A DNA stretch of 64,000 nt, taken from the NCBI GenBank assembly GCA_039621445.1, contig CP154957.1, positions 18,829,237 through 18,893,236 of the forward strand, in the 5' to 3' direction. The first letter of the stretch is position 1; the number at the start of each line of letters is the position of its first letter. The translations under genes were made by a program, and so were the position numbers. The notes beneath the pieces were generated by a model. That model was not told where the DNA came from. It worked only from the letters and a program-made list of their open reading frames with translations, and made no database searches. The stretch comes from Euglena gracilis. Taxonomy: Eukaryota; Euglenida; Euglenophyceae; Euglenales. Of this stretch, positions 22,592-33,300 are shown piece by piece.

Positions 22592-25500
22592 CTTAGGCGG
22601 CCTAATTCGCACTTAAGCTTTTTTCGTTTGATGCGCGCATTTGCGCAAATTTACGATTTTTTTGATTGTGCTTTGTTTTGGCTGTGAAGGTCACAGGGGT
22701 TTGAAAACACGTGAACAAGAGAGTGCAAAAAACGAGCGAAATTCTGATTTTGGCTGTGAGACCCCCGGGACTTTGGTGAAAAACAGTGATTTTTGGGGGT
22801 GTCGGGAAGGACTTTGTGGGCCCAAACCTACGGGACCCTGCCGGCCCACCCTGAAAAAAACGCAAAAAAGCACCTTAGGAACGGGACCTTTGCTGCCCCT
22901 GTTGCTCCTTTCGGCTGTGTCCCCGGGTGTGTCCGAGCTGCTGGCGGTGTGCGTCCTGGGTGTTTGCCAGACTGCGTTGCTTGCGACGCCCCAGTGTGGT
23001 GTTTTTGGGCTGTTCGTTAAAGTGCGGGGAGGAAGGTGCCGGGGGGTGTGGTGTGACCGAGCCGGCGGGAAGGACACTGGGGCAGGAAGGTGAGTGCGGG
23101 GTGTTTGGCAAGGGATGCGCAGAGGGGATGAAATGGGGTCCGCAGGGAATGAAGGGAATGAAGGGGAACGGGTGTCTCCCACCCGGCTTATACCCGGGAT
23201 GCACAGAACCAGTTGTGTGGCAAAGAACCCTGCAGAAAAAGCCAAACACTGGAAGGACAAAATTGCGTTTGATGCGCGCAAATGCGCGCACCAACATGTT
23301 TATGTTGATGCGCGCAATTGCACAAATAAACACAATTATGTGCTTCAAGAAATGGACAAAATTGCGTTTGGCACCCACAAATGCGCGCACGTTGATAAAC
23401 AACATGTTTATGTTGAGCGAGCAATTTGCACAAATAAACACAAGTGTGACAAAGAGGCCGTGACGGTACGGACCAACGGGCCATCCAGCTGGTGGGTTTG
23501 TCACACTGTTTGTCAACACGCAAGCTTGTGGGCGCAAATGCGCGCACCAACACAAAACATGTTTATGCGCGCATTTGCGCAAATGCGCGCATAAACATGT
23601 TTTGTGTTGGTGCGCGCATTTGCGCCCACAAACGCAAAGAAGAACGGTGTGACGGAAACATAGCCGTCAAACGCCGACAGCAGAAGTGGTTTATTTGCGC
23701 ATTTGCGCACATCCCGTTGTTTGTGGGCGCAAATGCGCAAATAAAACAGATGTAAATTGTTCAGTTTACATCTGTTTTATTTGCGCACTTGCGCCCACAA
23801 AACAACGTGATGCGCGCAAATGCGCAAGTAAACCACCAATGGAGGAGCAATAAGTGACTTCCTTTGGCGCTCCTACAACCACCCTTAGTGGCTTCTGAGT
23901 GGGTTCAACCCAAATGACTACACCGTCCCCTCCGGGGTATGGTGTTACGGTGCCGTTTTTGGACCATCGACAGGCCGGCAAAAGATGGAGACATAGCATC
24001 TTTTGATGGTGGGTGCACAGCCACCCAGTAACGGTGCACGTCCACCGACACCAATTTTTGGTTCCCAAGGGCCCTGCGGCTGGCCTGGGGCTTCGGCTCC
24101 GCCGCTGCAGCCCCATCAGCTGCTGATGCTTCAGCACCCAGCAGGCCAGCATCGACCTCCCCGGTGCAACGACACTCACCACAGCGGCCACGTTACACCC
24201 CACCACCGGGGTGTAAGACTGGGGGGACGACGTGGTGCCAGTGCATGGCAACCGGCAGACGGAGAGAGGTGGCCCTCAAGCACCCATTCCTTTGGATGCA
24301 AGGAAGTGGTGAACCTTTACCACTGCATTGGGTGCATCAAAGCGGTGGGACCCACTCCCCCCAAATTCTGCACAAAAATCGGTGTTTTTTACATTTTTCA
24401 AGGGAAAAATGGCAAAGAAAACCATAAAACGGACTCCGGCCCGACACGTCCCGGGCATTTCAGGTGCCAAATTTTGTCTTCTTGTAACGCAGTCCTGTTG
24501 CACAAAAGCTGTTCAACAGTCACAGGTCGTTTGCACGTCATCAATTCATTACATTTAACTGCCAAACGCATGACGCCAAAACAACAGGCCGTTCGGGCCA
24601 GGGAACAGCAGTGCAAATGTACACACGCAAGGCAGGCAAATCTTGGCCAGTCACATGCCGTGTTCCAGTGAACACTCCACACTGCCTCTCACCACCAATT
24701 TCATCACCACGTAATCTCGGTGCAAATCATTGGTTGGCGTGAGGGATTGCGTTCGCCAGCCGTCACGGAGCAGGAGATGGTATCCCACAACTGATGTGTT
24801 TTGATGCGCGCATTTGCGCAAATAAACAAACTTTGTTTATGTGCTCTAAGGGCCCTACAAACACATCATATTGAAGCGGTTTATTAACGTTTGATGCGCG
24901 CATTTGCGCAAATGCGCGCATCAACAAAAGTGTCTTTATTTGCGCAATTGCGCGCACCAACACGTCCATCACGTTTTTAAACCTTCTAGTTCATGGTCCT
25001 TAAGATGTCTTTTAACATGGAAGGAAAACGTACGTGTTTGGTGGGCGCAAATGCGCGCACCAACACATTTGGTGGTGCGCGCATTTGCGCAAATGCGCAC
25101 ATAAACAATTGTGTTTGATGCGCGCATTTGCGCCATAAACACGTCATTTTATCATCATCGGTGGACGTTTTATTTGCGCAAATCCGCCCATAAACACAAT
25201 TGTTTTATTTGCGCAATTGCGCCCATAAACACACATCAGTTGCGTGACAGTTGCCTCACGTAGTCTGTGTGCCTGTGGTGTTGTTATCTAGTGAGACTCA
25301 GTGTGTTCTTACCGGTGGTGGCAGTGTCCAAGCCAGTTCAGGCAGCACGTCAGCACCGTTTCCAAGTGTCGTTACAAGGGGTGTGTGCCTCTCTCCCGTT
25401 TGATGTACAACAGCACAAGTCTCACCCTCCGTCCTATTAACGTCACCTGGCAAGCAGCATGCACACCAGACCACTGGCAGTCAATCCCCTCCAGTGGAGG

Positions 25501-25631
25501 GGTGTCATAGCTCATATATCGTGTTCTGGCTGTCAGGGTACAGGGTCCCAGGGGTTACAAAAAAATCGTGAATTTGCGCAATTGCGCGCATCAAAAGGAA
25601 AAAAGCTTAAGTGCGAATTCGGCCGCCTAAG
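22592..25631. mobile_element. 3-kb TIR element with arrays of GCGC palindromes
   Basis: Its ends are near-perfect 34-bp inverted repeats: CTTAGGCGGCC at 22592 continuing to ACTTAAGCTTTTTTC at 22625, mirrored at 25598-25631. The flanks share TTATT (22587-22591 and 25632-25636), a possible 5-bp target duplication. Inside, especially 23265-23830 and 24795-25240, are dozens of copies of ATGCGCGCATTTGCGCAAAT-type words in both orientations, spaced by AAACA-rich linkers, so almost any stretch can fold on itself. Several long ORFs (for example 24003-24671) overlap these words and show no transposase domain. It is probably non-autonomous. Confidence 0.7.
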
Positions 25632-26930
25632 TTATTTTTACATGGAAAACCAAAGAAAACCGGGGGGGGGGTGTTATTTGGACGCTCGAAATCGGCCCTC
25701 AAGGGGGGGTGTTATTTGGGGGGGTGTTGTTTGGGGGGGGGGGGGTTATTGGGGGGGTTTACATTGGCCACCGAACATAGAAACCTCCCCCCTTCTGAAA
25801 GGGGACTTGTCAGAAGATGCTTCAAACAGTTCCAATTTTTGGAGTCAGCTTTCTATCACTTTGTTGCATTTTTTCAAGTTTGGGTTATCAAATATTTGCT
25901 CAAAAATGGCCCACCCCCCGCAAGATGTAGAAATCCCCCAGGGGCTTGAAATTCCGTCCGAGATTGGAACTTGGGGGTTCTATGTTTAGGAGGAGCCTCT
26001 TTTGTTGGAGGTGGATGATGGCCTGGGCTGCTTCCTCGATGCCACCTCCGCTTCATTCTGCTTGGTCTCTCAAGGAACCACCATCTCTTAGGCAATTGGG
26101 CAGTGTTGAACTGAGGGAAAGAAAGACCACCTCCCGACAAAGTCAGGGGGTTTCTTAAGTTGGAGAATTTTGGGCTCCCGTTACACGACCGATCCAATTT
26201 GAGATTGCATTGGAATGGGTTGCTTTGTTCAACCATGATTCCGAAGGAAAACAAAATTCATACAATTTATTATTTTTTTTGGCCCAAAGTTATGAACAAT
26301 TTATGCCAACTTACTTGTCAAGAAAGGTGATTTTTTGGGGGTTGGTCCAGAAAAGTTCAATAATCAGACTCCCCCAAAATTAAACCCCCTGTCCAACAAC
26401 GGACCCCAAACGAGACCCTGGCCCTTTTGGGCGAGATGTCATAAAATCTCAGAGACGGGTGTTTTTGTTTTCTGGATTTTGGGGACGTATGCTGGGAGAG
26501 TATGAAAATCTTCAGCCAAGCATGCCCTCTTTGTTACTTTGTCATTAATGATGATCGATAACGATCATTATTTTATGACAAATAATAAACAGTGCCTGCC
26601 CGATAAAGATTGGCCACGCCTTGCACAATATGTGCACAAAAAAATAGTTGCAGAACAGTGCTGACACCGACAGCGAACTGTCTTTCGCAGGGGCTGAAAG
26701 GCCCACTTCCGTGCAGCGACTGTTGGCTGACCCCCCTTGACCCACCAGGTTTTCTGCCTTTCACCCTTTTCCCCCTGTGCAATTTTGTTGTCCATCTGCC
26801 CATCGTTTTCCCCTGTCGTGACCCCCGGCTGGCGGTGATTGTTCATGGCCAGCTTTGGGTGCCTTCCCCCCCCCTCACTACCTGTTTCCCGTTCAATAGC
26901 CGTCTCTCTCTTCCTGATTCATCCATACAG
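25632..26930. other. Intergenic region, no gene seen
   Basis: The remainder of a G/C-run palindrome (25660-25765) is followed by unique-looking AT-rich DNA. ORFs around 25459-26254 and 26545-26846 on both strands have no recognised domain. Confidence 0.4.
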
Positions 26931-27206
26931 AGAGGTTGCTTTTTGTGGAAGCACACCCTCTGGGGTTGTGAAGGGCAGGCAGGAGGTGGCCTTTGTCCAC
27001 CCCTTGGGGGTTTGCCATCTGGGTTTGGAGTGGGTGGATGGACGATGCTTCAAGGATGCCAGAAATTCCTTTGTTTCCCTGATGTCGACCGAGTTTTGCC
27101 GCAATATGTGGACCCCCCCTGATTTCCAAGCACAGATTGGTGAAAGCATTTCCTTGCATGTTGGTTGCTTGATTGATTTTCATGTGGATTTTCGTTGTCT
27201 ATTTTG
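26931..27206 (+). CDS. Possible internal exon, unidentified
   Basis: An open stretch of 276 nt lies between a plausible acceptor (CATACAG) and a strong donor (GGTAAGG). It encodes residues including SGVVKGRQEVAFVHPLGVCH and CFKDARNSFVSLMSTEFCRN. I do not recognise a family and could not link it by phase to a neighbouring exon with confidence. It may belong to an unrecognised gene or a transposon between the RCC1-family and ARP6 genes. Confidence 0.3.
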
Positions 27207-27315
27207 GTAAGGAAAGCTGAGGCTGGGCGCACTTAGGTCCAAAAGGCTGGGCAACTTAGGTCCCAAATCAGAAAAATTAGGCCGGTTCACGTCGGGGGGG
27301 GGGGTGTCATGGGGG

Positions 27316-27612
27316 CAGGGGTTTTTTTTTAGTCGTGGACCCCCCTGGGGGGGGAGGGGGGGGAGGGTGGGTGGGTCCCACCCTCCCACCCTCCCACCGT
27401 CTGGCCGAGCCCCCCTGGGGGGGGGGTCCCCCCGGAGGGGGGTGGGATATACTTTTCGGCGCCGAAGGCGCCGAAGAAGTGCTATTTTTAGCACTTTTCG
27501 CGATTTTCCGGCCATTTTTTTGTGGGTCCCCCGGGACCCCCCCCCGGCCCCCCCCCCAGGGGGTGGGTGGGTGGGGGGACCCCCCCTCCCCCCGGTCTTA
27601 AAAAAAACCCTG
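27316..27612. mobile_element. Non-autonomous hAT-like MITE, 297 bp
   Basis: The left end is CAGGGGTTTTTTTTTAG, the right end is CTTAAAAAAAACCCTG, and an exact 8-bp duplication, CATGGGGG, lies at 27308-27315 and 27613-27620. The interior is nearly all G/C runs around a small hairpin (GGCGCCGAAGGCGCC). It has no coding potential. Confidence 0.85.
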
Positions 27613-27980
27613 CATGGGGGCGTGTCTGAGGGGGCTTGCACGGGAAAAATTGTTGTGGAAAAATTCCGGACAAAATTTCATCCAGATTCTTCCCTGTCAT
27701 TTTAAGGATTCGTCCAGGATTTTCCCCAGAAATTTAAGACAAAACACATTTCTTCCAGCGAACGCCCAAAAATTTTCTTTGGCGTGTCACGCCAATTCTT
27801 AAAATGTGTTTTTGTTTCCAAATCACCTGTTCAAAGGTGTACAGGTCGAATTCACTAAAAAAGTACCCTCACCCAGTTCACAAAAAAAATACCCCCCCCC
27901 CCTGGATGAAATACCTGCAACAGCAGAATAGACACCCCTGATCAAACTGCAATATTTCGTTCACCCTCCAAGCTTTTCTT

Positions 27981-28506
27981 ATGCCCCACAAACTGACCCC
28001 GGAGGCCCGTGAGGTTTTGAGGGTGCGGGTTGAGGGATATCTGTGCCAGAATCCACCACTTTCATATGGTGCCATCATGAAGCTGGAAAATATTTCAAAG
28101 AGTACCGTGCAAGGTATGCTCGCGTGCAGGTGACCCTTTCAGAAATGGCCACGAGGTTCAAATTGAGAGGTACATTGAAGCGAAAAGCAGGAACTGGACT
28201 AAAACAAAAGAAATCAGAAGTTTACGCATCCAGGTGTGTTTGCAACGTGAGTAAAATTAGCTACATCTGTCCCTCTGTTCTTAGGTTTCATCGGCAAATG
28301 ATCCAACTTGCCCTCAAAAACCCATTTTGGGGGTCCCAGAAAATTGCAAATGAGTGGTACACCAGCACAAGAAATGCATTGTTCAACCGCCCACCTGGTG
28401 CCATTGTTCAGGTTTGATGTTATGAAAAAGCAATCCCTTGGGCTTTTATCCGCACAGGTGCCACCAAAACCCTCAGCTTCTTTTGTGCGAAGTCTTCTGA
28501 AGAAAG
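27981..28506 (+). CDS. Tc1/mariner-like helix-turn-helix protein, partial
   Basis: Four exons join in phase: 27981-28113, 28143-28233, 28285-28411, 28458-28506, the last ending at a donor. The first helix-turn-helix reads LSYGAIMKLENISKSTVQ. The second resembles the paired-type DNA-binding half of Tc1 transposases: RQMIQLALKNPFWGSQKIAN, then SASFVRSLLKKG. No DDE catalytic domain is visible downstream, so this may be a transposon remnant or a captured DNA-binding domain. The first intron would be only 29 nt (GTATGC to TTTCAG), which is unusually short. ATG 27981 follows a pyrimidine-rich stretch, so it could be an internal methionine of a larger exon. Confidence 0.5.
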
Positions 28507-29023
28507 GTGATTGATCATACAAAATGAATGCATGTATTCTTTATTTTTGCAATTTAAAGTTTAGGATTTCACCAATAAAATTTTTTGGGATGTTGGATTT
28601 TTAGAAAACCTCGGGATTTTGATGTGAATTCTGATGGATTTTCCTTAAAACCAGGTTTACAGTATTTTTTTTGTCCAGAAATTTTCCTGGCTGGTTGATG
28701 CGGGCGTCCAGAATTTTTTGCATCGTTTTAAGGATTCGTCCAGTATTTTTCTAACAGAATTTTCCCCTCGGCATTGTTTCCAATCAGATTCCCTGGGTTT
28801 ATCTTAAAAAATTACCAGTACCTAACCCCATGCCTCGTAAAATAACCAATCTCCTTTTCTGGAGCGAGTTGTTACTAATCGTATACCTCAAAAAATGGCA
28901 AATTTACCTTTTGTATTTCAGTACCTAACATTATCCCTCAAAAAATATACAAAGTGCTTATCTGGAGCAAGTTGAACCTTACCCTATACCTCAAGAAAAC
29001 CAGACGTGCAAGGTGTACTGCAG

Positions 29024-29527
29024 GTGTGTGGTGTTGTGATCTGCCACATAGGCCCCAGCCAGGCAAAAATGGTGATGCCCGTCTCTTGTATACTTCATTT
29101 GACCATTGGGATTGGGTCAGTTGGGTGGGAGGTCGCCAGCACACATGCGTTTCAAGGTATTTGTGTGCTATGGGGATCCTGGGTTGAATGTTTACAATGC
29201 CATTAATATTTATTTATATGTTGTATTGCATTATATGTTATTATTCATTGGTTATTTATTTTATTATTTATACAATATATTACATTACTTTTTTTTTTGC
29301 TTGGCGACATTTTTACTCCTTTAATGACCTTAGACTTTTTGGAATCTGCCACGGCTGGAAAGAAAAGAGCTGCCCACCTGGAGGTTGGTCACCTTTGGGG
29401 AGGGGACGAGGGTGGTATCACGAACCAAATCATGCAAAACAATTTTCTGAGGCCCGTTCACTGGGGGATCCGTGTGGCTGAGGCTTTTAATGTGAAATTG
29501 TCGCCATGTGGAGCTTCGAATGTTTGA
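29024..29527 (+). CDS. Possible 3' terminal exons of an unidentified gene
   Basis: Exon 29024-29156 lies between acceptor TACTGCAG and donor CAAGGTATTT. It joins in phase to 29334-29527, which follows acceptor ACCTTAG and ends at a stop. The joined peptide (about 109 residues) includes VVICHIGPSQAKMVMPVSCI and DFLESATAGKKRAAHLEVGH. I recognise no domain. It may be the end of the gene starting with the helix-turn-helix exons at 27981, but no linking exon was found. Confidence 0.35.
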
Positions 29528-30338
29528 ACAGGATTCAAAAATGATTGCAAAAATGTTGCATTTGTATTTTTCTGAGAGAAATTTCTAGTGCTCTGTTCCA
29601 ACGATTTTTAATAACAGGGGAGGGCTTTGGGGCTTGAGGAGGGGAGGGGTTTGTAACAGAGGACCATATTATTGCTGCCGAAGGGGGTATTAAGCATTGG
29701 TTTTGCACAGGAGGAGGGGAGGGGGGTCCGACTCCCTCCCAGGGGGGGAGGGGGGTCCAGACCCCCCCCCCCCCCTCAGGGCTGAAGAGGGGTCTGGGAA
29801 CCCTATGAAGCCAAAAGTTTTTTCTCCTGAAAACACAATTTCAGGCATTTTTTGAAGCCTCTCAAAGAATTTTCCGGCGCTTTGTGCCATTTTTTTTTTT
29901 TTACACAGGGGGGGGGTGGACCCCCCCCCGCCCGGGGGGGGGAACCCCGCTCCCCCCTCTCACTTAATGCCCTGGGGGGGGGGGCATGTGGTGAACGTTT
30001 TTGGGCCTCCACTTCGGGTGGTTGGGGCATAAACAACTGGTGTCTGACCTGGAACCGAAACACCGGAATTTTTCGAGGAAGGAAAACAAAATTCAGTTAT
30101 CATTTTTTCTAACCGCGTGGTTGAATTGGCTGATTCCTGGGGGGGGGGGTCCAAAGTGACTGACTGTTTGGTGGTGTTGTGGAAGGGAAGGGAACCCTCA
30201 TGGGGGGGTCGGTCAGCAATGGGGCCCAACCCCTCCACCACAGAGGAGGGTTCTGAGCCTGAATCACTCCATGCAGATTGCTTGCAACCTCCTGCCTCCT
30301 GCTTCGGGGCATCGTCAGCCCTGCCCTCCGTATGCCGA

Positions 30339-33300
30339 ATGGCGGAGCGCGCCATCGTGATGGACAATGGGGCTGCAGTTATCAAGGTCGGGTTGGCCAA
30401 CGCCAGCCAAGGGTTTTGCTCTGCTTCAGCCCCCCGCGCGAAACTGTCCTTCCCGGTTATTTCCTTCCCGGAAACTTTCCTCTACCCTTTGTACCCGCCA
30501 ACCTGTCCTCATACAGGCTTGTCTCCCACCCGCTGACCTGTTTTTGTTGAATTTCTGCATTTTGTTTAAAAGGGTGCATTTCCTGGTTTGAAAGAATTGC
30601 GAACATTTTTTGTCGGTTTCTCAGAACAATGACTGAAAAAAAATTTTTTTTAGGTTTTTGTGTCAGCTGGGGTAAAAAAAATTGTCATTTTTTCCCCTCT
30701 GACCCGGACCCCCCCCCCATAAACTGTCCTACAGCTGTCTCCTACCTCTGTACTCGCTGATCTGTCTGACGACAGTCTCCCTGAGGGTGGGTGACAACCA
30801 ACATCTACTTATTACCTATTTTCATACAACCCCCTTTGGGGACACTGTCTCCAATTGTGTCAGTGAGTTCAGAGGTTGGACCTAGTCATAGGGAAAAATC
30901 GGGGGGGGGGGGCACAAACACTGTTTTGTGGGGTTTTTGTGCTTTTCAAATTTCGGAGAAAAAAATTTGCTGTTTTTTGCATTTTTTCCAATGATTTTCA
31001 TTTTTTCCTAGTGAAGATTTTTTCGGCACTGCAAAGATTCTGGGGGCAAAACCCACCAGGCCCATCTTCTTGATGTGGAGGAAATCAGGGAGGCCCTGAA
31101 ATCCTGGATCTTGGAGAACAAAGGTGTGTGCTAATGCTGGGCTAGGTATTTCTGAGGTTTGGTGACCCCCCCCCCCAAAGTGGGGATTGGGCCAAGCACT
31201 CTGCCTGGGGGTTATCCCCTGAAATGGCACAACATGCCAGAAAAAATTTTTGGGCTCCAAAATTGACCCCCCAAAAGAGGCTCCCCCAATTCTTCCCTGA
31301 AACCAAACTTTTGGTCATTTTTTTTGGTGTTTTGTTTTTTTTGGTCATTGCATATTTTCCAGAAACTTATCACCTCCTTTGGGGAGCTTTTTTTTACAAC
31401 ATTTTGTACCATGAACATCCCAATTCGCAAGTCCTCTCCATCAAAAACTCTTTCATCCAGGGATCCTGAAGGAATTTACACGCAATTGGTGTTTTTTTTT
31501 AAGTTTATTTGTGTTGCTTTTTCAAGGGCCTGTGTTGCTTCCCCCCTGGAAAAAAAACCCCTCCCCTCCCCAACACAAAATCCGATGGGTGATCAGAATC
31601 CTGAAGGTAATGTCCTTCAATTTTCCCACCCTTTTCCAGCTTCAAGAGAGTATTTTTTAATGGGTCAGGTTAGGCCGCCGACCAACCCCCCAGCAGCCAA
31701 CCTCCAAATGCTTTCACTTCCGAATGCATGAGCGATCACTCAGGCAAAATCAGGTGAAAAGCAAAAAAAAGAGGTGTCCCCACATGAAATCACAGCAGGG
31801 GAACTAAAGGTTTCGCCAGCCTCAAAATTTGTGCAGCGGATCTGAATGGGGCAGTGCTGTGTGGGCAGGGGCTGTGCCAGTGTGCACCAGGCTTTTTAAG
31901 ACCCCACCCCCCACCCGCCTGAGGTGGGTATAGGGAGCCCACCCCCCACCCACCCAGCCCGACGCGGGACCCCTGGGGGGCCCAAAATCGGGCCGTCTGA
32001 GGGAATTCCTTGAATTTTTTTCGGTGCTTCGCGCCGAAACCTATACCCAGGCCTCTGGCCCGGGACCCGGACCCACCCCCCACGGGGGGTCTTCAATGTG
32101 AAATCCCAAAAGTTAGGAGACAGGTTGGGGAGTGCAAGGTTCGGAAACCTTGGGAGGAGGAGGGGAGACAACCTGCCTGAATAGTTGAAATTCGTTGTTT
32201 GCACGTTGAATGAGGGTTGCCAAGCTTGAGAGCAACAGCTCACGCCCGTTTTGCAAGAAAAGGTGGCTGTGGAGGAGATGCTATTTGGTATGAGCAGCAT
32301 TTTGTTACTTCTTCGGGTTTTCTGCGGGAGGAGACCAAAACAACTTTGGCGGAGTGGTTGTTGGCGTTGAGGCAGTCGCAATAGATTTTGGACAGAAGCA
32401 TCCGGAGGTGCTCATGAGCAGAGTTGAGGAGGTTTGGGGTTGTGGGAAAGGATTGGACACCTGCCGCTTTGACCAGCACTGCAACAACCATCACGTCGGA
32501 GGGCCCAACCCCTGCGTCCCAAGGCGCCCCTCTGCTTCCCCAACCTGGTGTGCAAGGACCGCCGCTCGAAGCAGTGCTACATTTCCTCCCAGCTGGACGA
32601 CGCCCCTGACTGCTCCAGCCTCAGCTACCGCCGTCCGCTGGAAAAGGTGTACCGCGTGGCATGGTTTCCCGCACATGCTGCATGGAAGCGTCACAACAGG
32701 CGAACTTTTGTCAAATAGTTCAAGCGCCATAAGTCAACATGTGCACCACGTTTGTTTGGTGCAAACCCACTGTACGTATTGGACACAGTGCTGAAGGGTT
32801 TTTTGAAACGAAATTGTCCTACAAGTTGTATTGTAGACCCAAGATAGGCATTTCACAAAACGGAGCCATGGTTGCAATTTCTGAGCATCTAAGGTCAATG
32901 CAGGTGTTGAAATGAGGAGCTGCAGGGGGGGGGGGCGAGGGTTATGCACAGTCGATGAGGAAAATGATCAATTTCATTGATCAATTATTTGTCATTTTAA
33001 TTTTTCTAACATCACAGGCTTTATTTTGCAAGCCAGGAGATAGAAGCAAGCATAATCAGGTTTGCATGTATTATTTTGTTATGTTGTTGCTTTTGCGCAG
33101 GGGTATTTCGTCGACCCAGCTACCCAGGCCGACATTTGGAAGTATGTATTTGGTGCTGGAATGAAGATGACGTCCAGCTGGGTGCCTTATTGGCAGTAGG
33201 AGCCTCGCTTGACACCTGCGTGTGTTCAACTGTTGTCTGGATACCCTCATATGACATGTAACCTGACTGATGGTGCTTTTTCCCCAGTCGATTTATTGAC

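Noticed and set aside
24003-24671. ORF of 222 codons inside the 3-kb element
   Set aside because: Looks like a candidate transposase by length, but shows no catalytic or DNA-binding motif and overlaps long ORFs on the other strand.
23265-25240. Regularly spaced repeats that could suggest a CRISPR array
   Set aside because: Repeats occur in both orientations with irregular spacing inside a eukaryotic transposon; no cas genes, and the setting is nuclear DNA.
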